Assembly (NCBI GenBank): GCA_038209965.1
Contig: JBBQXF010000029.1
Span: 1-43,790, forward strand
DNA: 43,790 bases
DNA from: JALONO01 sp038209965
GTDB lineage: Bacteria; Bacteroidota; Bacteroidia; Cytophagales; Thermoflexibacteraceae
Direction: 5' to 3'
Made by a program: the position numbers and the translations under genes. Position 1 is the stretch's first letter. Every line of letters begins with the position of its first letter. Below the pieces are notes generated by a model. The model was not told the DNA's origin and made no database searches. It worked only from the letters and a program-made list of their open reading frames with translations. Below are positions 17,459 to 25,464 of this stretch, in pieces.

Positions 17459-18766
17459 ATGACCACTACTATCATTGCGTCAGTCGCTGCTTTTACCATT
17501 GTGATAGTGCTCCTTGTGCTTTTGCTTTTGTTTGCGCAGGCCAAGTTGGTACAATCCGGCGACGTTAAAATTATTGTGAATGGTGACGAAGCCAATCCAT
17601 TGATAGTTTCTGCGGGAACTACGCTGCTTTCCACTCTTGCTAACCGGAAAATCTTCCTGCCATCCGCTTGCGGGGGTGGGGGAACCTGCGCCATGTGCAA
17701 GTGTGTGGTGTTGGATGGCGGTGGCGATGTGTTGCCCACTGAAGTGGGTCATTTGAGCCGCTCCGAACAGAAAGAAAAAGTGCGCCTTTCTTGCCAAGTA
17801 AAAGTGAAGCAAGACATGCGAATCCATATCCCCGAGGAAATATTCGGGATCAAGAAGTGGGAATGTGAAGTGGTCTCGAATTACAACGTGGCTTCCTTTA
17901 TCAAAGAATTTGTGGTGCGTTTGCCCCAAGGGGAAAGTATGCACTTTGAGTCGGGCGGCTATATTCAAGTAGACGTGCCGGCCATTGAGGTGGAATTCAA
18001 GGGCATTGACATTGCCCCGCATCCCAGTGACTCAGCCGGAGCCGATAAATTCCGGCCCGAATGGGACAAATACAAACTGTGGGATTTGAAAATGAATAAC
18101 CCCGAGCCGATCTTCCGTGCTTATTCCATGGCCAACCACCCTGCCGAAGGAAGTATCATCATGCTCAACATTCGGATCGCTACCCCACCTTGGGATCGGG
18201 CCAACAACCGTTGGATGAATGTAAATCCCGGCATTTGTTCTTCTTATGTGTTCACCCGCAAGCCGGGCGACAAGGTAACGATTTCTGGTCCTTATGGTGA
18301 ATTTTTTATCAAAAACACCAAGCGGGAAATGATTTATGTGGGCGGTGGAGCTGGTATGGCCCCTTTGCGTTCGCACATCTTTCACTTGTTCCACACGCTC
18401 AAAACCACCGACCGCAAAGTTTCTTATTGGTACGGTGGCCGGTCGCGCCGCGAGCTGTTCTACACGGAAGACTTTCGGGCCATTGAGCGGGAATTTCCCA
18501 ATTTCAAATACCACGTTGCCCTTTCTGAGCCCCAACCCGAGGATGGCTGGACAGTTAAAAAAGGCATGGAGGACGAAAGCGGCGAAGGTTTCACTGGATT
18601 TATTCACAAAGTGTTGATCGATAACTATTTGGCCAAACATTCAGATCCAGAGGATATTGAATTCTATTTTTGTGGTCCTCCCATGATGAACGCGGCAGTT
18701 TTGAAAATGGTCGACGAATTTGGCGTGCCACCCGAAAACGTTGCGTTTGACGATTTTGGTGGATAA
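17459..18766 (+). CDS. nqrF: Na+-translocating NADH:quinone reductase subunit F
   Basis: The 435-residue subunit takes electrons from NADH into the Na+-pumping NQR complex of the inner membrane. One N-terminal membrane helix (residues 5-27) anchors it. The 2Fe-2S ligands are Cys71, Cys77, Cys80 and Cys112 (C-G-G-G-G-T-C-A-M-C). The FAD site contains R-A-Y-S-M-A, and the NADH domain has G-G-G-A-G-M-A-P-L and C-G-P-P-M-M. Length and order match NqrF. The other five subunits are not next to it: DUF2721 is divergent on one side, and a terminator plus the E2 gene are on the other. Promoter and terminator make it a one-gene unit. Confidence 0.96.
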   Translation: MTTTIIASVAAFTIVIVLLVLLLLFAQAKLVQSGDVKIIVNGDEANPLIVSAGTTLLSTLANRKIFLPSACGGGGTCAMCKCVVLDGGGDVLPTEVGHLSRSEQKEKVRLSCQVKVKQDMRIHIPEEIFGIKKWECEVVSNYNVASFIKEFVVRLPQGESMHFESGGYIQVDVPAIEVEFKGIDIAPHPSDSAGADKFRPEWDKYKLWDLKMNNPEPIFRAYSMANHPAEGSIIMLNIRIATPPWDRANNRWMNVNPGICSSYVFTRKPGDKVTISGPYGEFFIKNTKREMIYVGGGAGMAPLRSHIFHLFHTLKTTDRKVSYWYGGRSRRELFYTEDFRAIEREFPNFKYHVALSEPQPEDGWTVKKGMEDESGEGFTGFIHKVLIDNYLAKHSDPEDIEFYFCGPPMMNAAVLKMVDEFGVPPENVAFDDFGG

Positions 18767-18786
18767 TTAATCGAAACCAAAGATAT

Positions 18787-18823
18787 GCCCCGTGTGCGCT
18801 CAGGTGTACGGGGCTATTTTTTT
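18787..18823 (+). terminator. Intrinsic terminator of nqrF
   Basis: The arms GCCCCGT and ACGGGGC form a 7-bp stem, extended by a G-T pair, followed by TA and seven T. It starts 20 bases after the nqrF stop. Confidence 0.85.
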
Positions 18824-18870
18824 GGTGGGCATTTCCTGCCTTCTTATTTTACATTTGCTCCACAATCCCT

Positions 18871-18878
18871 TATTTTTG
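18871..18878 (+). promoter_or_regulatory. -7 promoter box of the E2 gene
   Basis: TATTTTTG matches TAnnTTTG perfectly and lies about 60 bases before the ATG. A TTTG at 18854-18857 is only 13 bases upstream, closer than usual. Confidence 0.35.
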
Positions 18879-18937
18879 GGATTAAGAACAGGATAGTCAA
18901 TTAAAGGTAAAATAGATCAAGCACTAGATTTAAAAAT

Positions 18938-20566
18938 ATGGCAGAAATTATCAGAATGCCCAAAATGAGTGACACCATGACCGAGGGTGTGATTGCCACT
19001 TGGCTCAAAAAAGTGGGGGACAAAGTGAAAGCGGGTGATATTTTGGCCGAAGTGGAAACCGATAAGGCTACTATGGAACTGGAGAATTACGAGGACGGGG
19101 TATTGCTCCATATTGGCATTGCGGAAAAGCAGGCGGCTCCTGTTGATGGGGTTATTGCCATCATTGGTAAAGCTGGCGAAGATATTACCAGTTTGCTGGC
19201 TGAATTGGCCAGTGGCACAGTGGCGGCTGCACCAGTCCCAACCGAGTCGAGCGCGCCTGCCAGTCCGCCACCCGCGCCTGCTGTGGCCGTTGATGCGTCA
19301 GGAATCAAGGCAGTCGTCATTCGGATGCCCAAAATGAGTGACACCATGACCGAGGGGGTGATTGCCAACTGGCTCAAAAAAGTGGGGGACAAAGTGAAGG
19401 CGGGCGATATTTTGGCCGAAGTCGAAACCGACAAGGCCACTATGGAGCTGGAAAATTACGAAGACGGCATTTTGCTATACATCGGCGTTGGCAACGGCCA
19501 ATCGGTGGCCGTGGATGGCATCATCGCCATTATCGGTGAAGCGGGCACTGATTTTCAACCATTATTGGCTGCCGAGGGTACTCCCAAAACTGCTGCCGAC
19601 CCGAGTACCGCCGCTCCGGACACTTCTGGCAAAGCCACTGTTGCAACAGTAGTGAGCACTGCGGCCCCAGTGGAGGAAGTGCTGCAAAGCGCTGGTGGCC
19701 GGGTCATCGCTTCGCCGCTGGCCAAAATGCTGGCCAAAGAAAAAGGGTATGATTTGGGCCAGATCAAGGGCACCGGCGAAAATGGCCGGATAGTCAAGAG
19801 TGATGTAGAAGCATTTAAGCCGGCCCCGGCCCAAGAAGCAGCACCAGTAGCCATTCCATTGGCCGCCACTCCGGTTTACCAAGAAAGCTTTACCGAAGTA
19901 CCGGTTTCGCAAATGCGCAAAGTAATCGCCAAGCGGTTGGGGGAGAGCCTGTTCACCGCCCCCCATTTCTACCTCACCATGGAAATTGAGATGGACAAGG
20001 CGATCGAGGCCCGGACGAGCATAAATGAAGTTGCCGCTGCCAAAATTTCATTCAATGACATGATCATAAAAGCCGTGGCCCACGCGCTGCGCAAGCACCC
20101 GATGGTAAATGCCTCTTGGCTGGGCGATAAGATCCGGTTGAACCATCACATCCACATTGGAGTGGCCGTGGCCGTGGAAGATGGCTTGCTGGTGCCCGTA
20201 GTGCGTTTTGCCGATACCAAATCCCTTTCGGAGATTTCGGCGGTGGTCAAAGACTTGGGCGCAAAAGCCAAAAGCAAAAAATTGCAACCGGCCGATTGGG
20301 CGGGCAATACATTCTCTGTTTCTAACTTGGGAATGTTCGGGATTGAAGAGTTTACCTCGATTATCAACCAACCGGACTCCTGTATTTTGTCCATTGGGGC
20401 TATCCGGCAGATCCCGGTCGTGACCAAAGACGGGCAAATCAAAGTAGGCAATATGATGAAAGTGACCCTGGCCTGCGATCACCGGGTGGTCGACGGAGCG
20501 ACTGGCTCGGCTTTCCTCCAGACCTTTAAGCAGTTGCTCGAAGCGCCAGTTCGCATGTTGGTGTAA
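18938..20566 (+). CDS. pdhC: Dihydrolipoamide acetyltransferase (pyruvate dehydrogenase E2), two lipoyl domains
   Basis: The 542-residue E2 core protein of a 2-oxoacid dehydrogenase transfers acetyl groups to CoA. Two N-terminal lipoyl domains carry the E-T-D-K-A motif with lipoylated Lys43 and Lys166, joined by Ala/Pro-rich linkers. An E1/E3-binding domain follows (I-A-S-P-L-A-K-M-L-A), then the catalytic domain ending D-H-R-V-V-D-G with the active-site His. The domain set and the lipoyl sequence (M-P-K-M-S-D-T-M) fit pyruvate rather than 2-oxoglutarate dehydrogenase. No E1 or E3 gene is adjacent; promoter and terminators isolate the gene. The two lipoyl domains are almost identical. Confidence 0.93.
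   Translation: MAEIIRMPKMSDTMTEGVIATWLKKVGDKVKAGDILAEVETDKATMELENYEDGVLLHIGIAEKQAAPVDGVIAIIGKAGEDITSLLAELASGTVAAAPVPTESSAPASPPPAPAVAVDASGIKAVVIRMPKMSDTMTEGVIANWLKKVGDKVKAGDILAEVETDKATMELENYEDGILLYIGVGNGQSVAVDGIIAIIGEAGTDFQPLLAAEGTPKTAADPSTAAPDTSGKATVATVVSTAAPVEEVLQSAGGRVIASPLAKMLAKEKGYDLGQIKGTGENGRIVKSDVEAFKPAPAQEAAPVAIPLAATPVYQESFTEVPVSQMRKVIAKRLGESLFTAPHFYLTMEIEMDKAIEARTSINEVAAAKISFNDMIIKAVAHALRKHPMVNASWLGDKIRLNHHIHIGVAVAVEDGLLVPVVRFADTKSLSEISAVVKDLGAKAKSKKLQPADWAGNTFSVSNLGMFGIEEFTSIINQPDSCILSIGAIRQIPVVTKDGQIKVGNMMKVTLACDHRVVDGATGSAFLQTFKQLLEAPVRMLV
18956..19098 (+). repeat. Intragenic direct repeat, copy 1 (lipoyl domain 1)
   Basis: About 143 bases encoding residues 7-54 of E2 recur 369 bases downstream at 19325-19467. 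By eye there are about a dozen mismatches, nearly all synonymous. Only one residue differs in the core (Thr to Asn in A-T-W/A-N-W). Confidence 0.9.
19325..19467 (+). repeat. Intragenic direct repeat, copy 2 (lipoyl domain 2)
   Basis: Second copy of the lipoyl-domain repeat, in the same frame as the copy at 18956-19098. Confidence 0.9.
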
Positions 20567-20600
20567 TCAGCCAATGCGACCTCCTTTCGTTGATAGTTCG

Positions 20601-20646
20601 GAAAGATTTTCCATCTCACTGTGATTTGGAAAATCTTTCTTTTTTT
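20601..20646 (+). terminator. Intrinsic terminator of the E2 gene
   Basis: A 12-bp perfect stem, GAAAGATTTTCC with GGAAAATCTTTC, has a 15-base loop and is followed by seven T. It lies 35 bases after the E2 stop. Confidence 0.88.
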
Positions 20647-20679
20647 GGACAATGAATTAGACTTTAGACAAGGTAGCTT

Positions 20680-21639
20680 ATGATTGTTGTAACCGGGGCC
20701 GCAGGTTTTATCGGCAGTGCGCTCTTGAGCCAATTGCTGGGTGAAGGAGAATTGGTAGCGGTGGATGATTTTTCTCGGGCCGACAAAGCCCCGAACTTGT
20801 CAGGCAAGGCTTGTATCCGGGTGGAGCGGGCCGTTTTTGTCGATTGGCTGCACCTCAACTACGATAAAGTGGACTTTATTTACCACATTGGGGCGCGGAC
20901 CGATACCACCGAGTTTGATTACCAAGTTTTTGCGGAGCTTAATGTAGCGTATTCCCAAGCCATTTGGCAGGCATGTACTACTTATGCCATTCCACTGGTA
21001 TATGCTTCATCAGCAGCTACTTACGGACTGGGGGAACTGGGCTACGCCGATGATGAAGCCATCATCCCGCAGCTAAACCCCCTCAATCCGTATGGCGAAT
21101 CCAAAAACGAGTTTGATAAATGGGTGTTGCAACAAGCCAATCGTCCACCGTATTGGTATGGGCTCAAATTTTTCAATGTTTACGGCCCCAATGAATATCA
21201 CAAAGGCCGGATGGCATCGGTCATCTTCCATGCTTTTCATCAAATCCGGGCCACTGGACAAATGAAACTGTTCCGCTCTCACCATCCCAATTTTCGGGAC
21301 GGCGAACAGCTTCGCGATTTTGTATATGTAAAAGATGTCGTGTCGGTTTGTCGGTTTTTGCGCCAGGCTAGGCCCCCCTCCGGGATTTATAATTTGGGCA
21401 CAGGCCAAGCCCGTACCTTCTTGGATTTGGTGCACTTGACATTCGGGGCCCTGGATACGCCCCCGCAAATCCAATTTGTGGATACGCCCGCCGATATTCG
21501 CGATAAGTACCAGTATTTCACCGAAGCCAAGATGGAAAAACTCCGGGCCAATGGCTATGCCAAGGAATTTTACTCGCTGGAAGCTGGAATTGATGATTAT
21601 GTGCGTAATTATCTGAGGCCAAACTACCAGATATGGTAA
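20680..21639 (+). CDS. hldD: ADP-L-glycero-D-manno-heptose 6-epimerase
   Basis: A 319-residue short-chain-dehydrogenase-like epimerase that makes the heptose precursor of lipopolysaccharide core in the cytosol. It has the NADP-binding G-A-A-G-F-I-G at residues 6-12, the H-I-G-A-R-T-D-T-T-E segment typical of HldD, and the catalytic Y-G-E-S-K (Tyr138, Lys142). F-F-N-V-Y-G-P-N-E-Y-H-K and M-A-S-V follow, as in RfaD/HldD. The length is as expected. No hldE or gmhB is close. It follows a terminator, so it should have its own promoter in the 34 bases before the ATG or use read-through. Confidence 0.93.
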   Translation: MIVVTGAAGFIGSALLSQLLGEGELVAVDDFSRADKAPNLSGKACIRVERAVFVDWLHLNYDKVDFIYHIGARTDTTEFDYQVFAELNVAYSQAIWQACTTYAIPLVYASSAATYGLGELGYADDEAIIPQLNPLNPYGESKNEFDKWVLQQANRPPYWYGLKFFNVYGPNEYHKGRMASVIFHAFHQIRATGQMKLFRSHHPNFRDGEQLRDFVYVKDVVSVCRFLRQARPPSGIYNLGTGQARTFLDLVHLTFGALDTPPQIQFVDTPADIRDKYQYFTEAKMEKLRANGYAKEFYSLEAGIDDYVRNYLRPNYQIW

Positions 21640-21656
21640 ACTGGAAAGTAAATTAC

Positions 21657-23276
21657 CTAGCCATTGGTGGGGCTGGCCGACTGCTGGCGGCGCATTTCCT
21701 CTTGGGTAGCTTGTAACTCCTCCAAGTTTTGGCGCATTTCTTCTTCATTGGCTCGGAGTTCTTCGGCCATTTCCTGCGATTTTTGCAATAGCGTCTCCGT
21801 TTGCCCATTGACCATCACATTGCTGATGGTCACCGCCGCAACTTCCGCGATTCTGATAGCAAAGGCAACGTAATGATCAGCTACTTGAGGGGTAAGGGAA
21901 GCCAGCTCAATGGCCCCGATTACTTTTTTGCCATTGTTCAGCGGCAGGATCAACAGGCTGCGCGGAGCTTCATGGCCCAGCCCCGAGCCGATCTTGGCGT
22001 AGCCAGCCGGAATTTCGGTCAGGTAAACTGGGGCTTTTTCATAGATGGCCCGACCGATCAGGCCTTCATGGATGGCAAAGCGTTGTTCCAAATATTTTTG
22101 CCGATCATAAGCTATGCACGCAACCAGTTCCACAAAAGGGTCATCCAGATTTTCTTCATTGATCAAATAAATGCCACCCTGTTCCATTCGGAGATAGCGC
22201 ACCAATTCGGCGATTAGTTGCTGGCAAAGGACCCGGATTTCGGTTGAGGCGCGCAATAATTCGCCAAATTTCGTCAATCCATCGCTGGCCCATTGCCGTT
22301 GTTTATCTTCTTCGGCCAATGTGCGCAGCCGATCGCGCAGGGCGAGCAGGGAAGTTGTTAAGTTAGCTTCCCCCTCTATGCTTTGGCTCACCTCAACTTC
22401 ATATTTTGCCTCGAGGTTACCTTGGCTAATTTCATTGATGAATTTGGCTGATTTTTGCAGATTGCCGACCAGCAGGTTGATCGATCCAGTGATTTTTCCC
22501 AGTTCGTCTTGAGATAGATAGTGAATGTGTTCGGTGAGCGAACCCGCCGAGATACGTTCGGCAACTTGGGCTATCTGGGTGAGCGGGCGCTGGACAAACC
22601 GCGCCATGAGTTGATAAACCAAGAACAGGGAAAGCGCGTTGACCAAGAACAAACCGCCCAAATACAGATAAAACAAGGTTCGGGCTTTTTCCGACTGGTC
22701 TATCACGATGTCCACCACTTCATAATTGAGCTTGAGCAATTGGCCCTCGGAAAACTTTTTTTGTAGTACTTGATTGGCGTCGCTTACGGCTGGGTTGAGG
22801 GCCATCACCCCTTGTACCTCCTCGGGCAGGCCGGGGTCACGCTGTTCCAAGTATTTGGGCTGTTCAACAATTACCAAGATTAATTTTTTTTGTTCGGTCA
22901 AAAGATCCCTGACCTGATTGATTTTGGTAGCCAAAATTGCATCAGCCTTGGGCAGCACCACTTCGTAGCTAGTGGCTGGGGGAACGCCCCCTTCGCGCAG
23001 CACAGTCAGCGAGTTTTCGTAAGTATTGAGGATCCGAAGTATTTCCTGTTTGGCATTTTTGCTGATCTCCGCCTCGTCAGATAGTGAAAGTATAGTAAAA
23101 AGTGCCAAGTGTACAGAAAAGGTACGATTTCGGCCCGCCACATCCACCAAATAGGAATTTGTGTTGAGTTGGTTGATAAAAGGGAACAATGGCAAGAACG
23201 ATAGGAGTTGGATGCTCAACACCAAGCTAAAAATGATCGCAAACTTGCGTTGGGTCTTGTAGTCGTTAAATCTCAT
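21657..23276 (-). CDS. Membrane sensor with PilJ-like, HAMP and GAF domains, no output domain
   Basis: In this 539-residue protein, TM1 covers about residues 11-34. A periplasmic domain carries the PilJ/NarX-type motif D-V-A-G-R-N-R-T-F-S, TM2 covers 201-223, HAMP follows to about 277, then a linker and a GAF domain (about 345-490). The last 45 residues are a Glu-rich coiled coil (E-E-L-R-A-N-E-E-E-M) with no kinase, cyclase or methyl-accepting domain. In Bacteroidota such proteins may work with a separate kinase through the coiled coil; that is inference. It is convergent with hldD and its promoter box sits just after the DUF2461 stop. Confidence 0.85.
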   Translation of the reverse strand: MRFNDYKTQRKFAIIFSLVLSIQLLSFLPLFPFINQLNTNSYLVDVAGRNRTFSVHLALFTILSLSDEAEISKNAKQEILRILNTYENSLTVLREGGVPPATSYEVVLPKADAILATKINQVRDLLTEQKKLILVIVEQPKYLEQRDPGLPEEVQGVMALNPAVSDANQVLQKKFSEGQLLKLNYEVVDIVIDQSEKARTLFYLYLGGLFLVNALSLFLVYQLMARFVQRPLTQIAQVAERISAGSLTEHIHYLSQDELGKITGSINLLVGNLQKSAKFINEISQGNLEAKYEVEVSQSIEGEANLTTSLLALRDRLRTLAEEDKQRQWASDGLTKFGELLRASTEIRVLCQQLIAELVRYLRMEQGGIYLINEENLDDPFVELVACIAYDRQKYLEQRFAIHEGLIGRAIYEKAPVYLTEIPAGYAKIGSGLGHEAPRSLLILPLNNGKKVIGAIELASLTPQVADHYVAFAIRIAEVAAVTISNVMVNGQTETLLQKSQEMAEELRANEEEMRQNLEELQATQEEMRRQQSASPTNG

Positions 23277-23323
23277 TGGTGTAGTTAAGGCACAGATTTT
23301 AAGACTATGGGTCTAAAAGTAAA

Positions 23324-23331
23324 CAAAAATA
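23324..23331 (-). promoter_or_regulatory. -7 promoter box of the sensor gene
   Basis: The minus strand reads TATTTTTG, a perfect TAnnTTTG, 47 bases before the sensor ATG. No clear -33 element is visible, as that position falls at the end of the DUF2461 gene. Confidence 0.35.
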
Positions 23332-23350
23332 GGCAATTGGCGCATTAAAT

Positions 23351-24013
23351 TTATGGGGCAATTGCCCGATTTAGAAAATCCACTAACGGTTTTATTTGCT
23401 TGCAGGTGGCCAATAAATCAGCAATAAAACTTGCGGATACCACCGCTTTGTCGGTAAACGGGCGAGTGGCGATAAAGCTTTTCATTTTTAAAAACGCAAT
23501 TTCGGGATGATCGGCCGCATAGCCCTTGGGCGAGGTTTTGAGCGATTCCCCTCCGAATTTTAGTCCATTGGCAAAGGCGGGCGACTGAACAATGCCCCGA
23601 AACTCGGCAGGATTGTAGTCGATTTCTTGGCGAATGGCCGCCAGTTTGTCGCTGGCTGGTAACCAGCAGCCGCCCGCCACAAAGGAAGCACCGGGCTGAA
23701 AGTGAAAATAATAACCCGCCATTTCGGCTTTTTTTCCACCCCGGTTCAGATAGAGGCTCAAATTGGTTTTGTAGGGCGTTTTGTCACTCGCAAAACGGGT
23801 ATCGCGGTAAATCCTGAACATGGTATCCTTGGCTTTTAGCTGGGCAATGGCTTCATCAATCCCAGCAAACCCGTGAATCAGCGCCTGAGCGATGGCCGAC
23901 ATTTCTAGTTGGGCGGCTTCGTAGCGGTTTTTGTGCAGGCCAAACCATTCGCGGGTATTATTGGCTTGGAGGTCAGTAAGAAATTGAAAATTAGCTGGCG
24001 AAAAAGTGGACAT
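23351..24013 (-). CDS. DUF2461 (TIGR02453) family protein
   Basis: The 220-residue protein carries the DUF2461 signature along its length: N-terminal F-L-x-x-L-x-x-N-N-T-R-E-W-F, then K-D-T-M-F-R-I-Y-R-D-T-R-F, K-T-P-Y-K-T-N-L-S-L-Y and G-Y-Y-F-H-F-Q-P-G. This is a widespread cytosolic family without known function. Length and order are complete. It has a plausible promoter just upstream. Confidence 0.9.
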   Translation of the reverse strand: MSTFSPANFQFLTDLQANNTREWFGLHKNRYEAAQLEMSAIAQALIHGFAGIDEAIAQLKAKDTMFRIYRDTRFASDKTPYKTNLSLYLNRGGKKAEMAGYYFHFQPGASFVAGGCWLPASDKLAAIRQEIDYNPAEFRGIVQSPAFANGLKFGGESLKTSPKGYAADHPEIAFLKMKSFIATRPFTDKAVVSASFIADLLATCKQIKPLVDFLNRAIAP

Positions 24014-24030
24014 TTTATAATGATTGATTA

Positions 24031-24062
24031 AAAAAATAGGTGAAGTAAAATAAAAAAATCAA
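24031..24062 (-). promoter_or_regulatory. Putative promoter of the DUF2461 gene
   Basis: On the minus strand TTG is followed after 21 bases by TATTTTTT, five of six fixed -7 positions. The predicted leader is short, about ten bases. The AT-rich background raises the chance of a false match. Confidence 0.3.
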
Positions 24063-24104
24063 GATAAATTACTCAAATCTTTTTGGCCGGATCCAACTTC
24101 GGCC

Positions 24105-24692
24105 TCAGTGCTCAAGGATAAAAATAGGCACTTTGGTTCGGATGTCCACCATACCGGCCTGTTCTTTTGCCCACACAAGCCCGTCTTGGTGGTTGAGCGA
24201 TGGGGCTTCGGCTGGTTGCTCGATCGCAAACCTGGTACCGGCCGCCACCCATTTTTTAAAGGAGTCGGTGATCAAATAACCTTTCCAGTTGTTGCCATAG
24301 AAAACCAAGGGGATTTGACCCGCCAGTTCCGTCCATTGTGATCGTAGCTGGGCAAAATAGGCCGGGCCAATGGGCAACAAAACATTGATTGCTTTTTGTT
24401 GAAGGCCCAACAGGTGCTTGACCCCGGCCAAAGGGGCATATTCGGTGGTTGTCCAGATTTCAACCGGCATTTGGTGATCGATCAAGACTTTATACTCCGC
24501 TTGCCGATCGGGCTGGCAAACCAATTTATCGATTTTGATGCCCCAGTTAAGCACCCGGGGCAGGCACTCCGCGATGACCACCACCACAGGCGACCATTCC
24601 AATAATTGCTGGACGAGGCCATAATCGGCCTCGGGATCGGCAATCAATAAAGCGGGTTCTTGCTCATCGCGGATAATATGGTGCGAGGACAT
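24105..24692 (-). CDS. Thiamine-pyrophosphokinase-like protein with altered motif
   Basis: The 195-residue protein begins M-S-S-H-H-I-I-R-D-E-Q-E-P-A-L-L-I and continues with L-L-E-W-S-P-V-V-V-V-I-A and L-N-W-G-I-K-I-D. This looks like the N-terminal domain of Bacteroidota thiamine pyrophosphokinases, where the same segments lead to a G-D-F-D metal site. Here the corresponding position reads L-V-C-Q-P-D-R, so the usual first acidic motif is not kept. The rest has no obvious kinase motif. It may be a divergent or non-catalytic member, or I may have the family wrong. It is divergent from alkA, whose ATG is 150 bases away. Confidence 0.5.
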   Translation of the reverse strand: MSSHHIIRDEQEPALLIADPEADYGLVQQLLEWSPVVVVIAECLPRVLNWGIKIDKLVCQPDRQAEYKVLIDHQMPVEIWTTTEYAPLAGVKHLLGLQQKAINVLLPIGPAYFAQLRSQWTELAGQIPLVFYGNNWKGYLITDSFKKWVAAGTRFAIEQPAEAPSLNHQDGLVWAKEQAGMVDIRTKVPIFILEH

Positions 24693-24842
24693 TGGACAGC
24701 GCGATTTTTTTGGTGCGAACTTGCTTGCGGTAGCATTGAAAAGCTTAAATTTAGACTTTTAACAGAAGATCGTTCGGTGTTTTTCAGTTTTGGGTCAAAT
24801 GGCCCGAACATCATCGGCCGGCGCAGGGTATTATTGATGCTG

Positions 24843-25451
24843 ATGTCCAATAAAAACGAAATTATTGCCCAACTGTCCGGTGATCCACGCCTGAAAACGT
24901 TGGTCGATGCGTTGCCTTTTCCCCAAAGCCGATCGACGGAGGATTTGTATTTGTCATTGCTAGAGTCGATCGTTTCCCAGCAACTTTCGGTCAAAGTTTC
25001 GGATATCATCTGGCGGCGGTTGTTGGCCCTCTTTCCTGACGGATACCCCCACCCGACACTGGTTTTGGCCTGCCCGCTCGAGATGCTCCGGGGAGCTGGG
25101 CTTTCGGGGCAGAAGGTCGCTTATGTGCAAAATGTGGCCCAATTTGCCTTTGGAAAAGGGCTCGGCCACGCAGAAATCTCGGTGCTGTCCGATCAGGAAG
25201 CGATCCAGTACCTGACCCAGATCAAAGGCGTGGGCCGCTGGACAGCCGAGATGCAGCTCATTTTTGCCCTTGCGCGGCCCGATGTTTTCTCGGTGCACGA
25301 TTTGGCCATCCGCCAATCGATGATCAGGCTTTACGGACTGACCGAAGGCGGTAAAGCCCTTTACCGAACCTTGGAACTCGTGGCCGACAACTGGCGACCT
25401 TACAGGAGTTGGGCCTGCCGTTATTTGTGGAATTGGAAGGATCAGCCGTGA
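24843..25451 (+). CDS. DNA-3-methyladenine glycosylase II (AlkA/HhH-GPD family)
   Basis: A 202-residue base-excision-repair glycosylase. The helix-hairpin-helix reads I-K-G-V-G-R-W-T-A (about residues 127-135). The catalytic Asp follows in F-S-V-H-D-L-A (Asp153), as in the HhH-GPD family. The N-terminal S-I-V-S-Q-Q-L-S-V-K-V is the typical first helix pair. The short length fits the compact AlkA type without the N-terminal TBP-like domain of E. coli AlkA. ATG at 24843 is chosen; the open frame back to 24660 overlaps the divergent gene. It ends 13 bases before the convergent secreted protein gene. Confidence 0.9.
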   Translation: MSNKNEIIAQLSGDPRLKTLVDALPFPQSRSTEDLYLSLLESIVSQQLSVKVSDIIWRRLLALFPDGYPHPTLVLACPLEMLRGAGLSGQKVAYVQNVAQFAFGKGLGHAEISVLSDQEAIQYLTQIKGVGRWTAEMQLIFALARPDVFSVHDLAIRQSMIRLYGLTEGGKALYRTLELVADNWRPYRSWACRYLWNWKDQP

Positions 25452-25464
25452 AACACCGCGCCAC

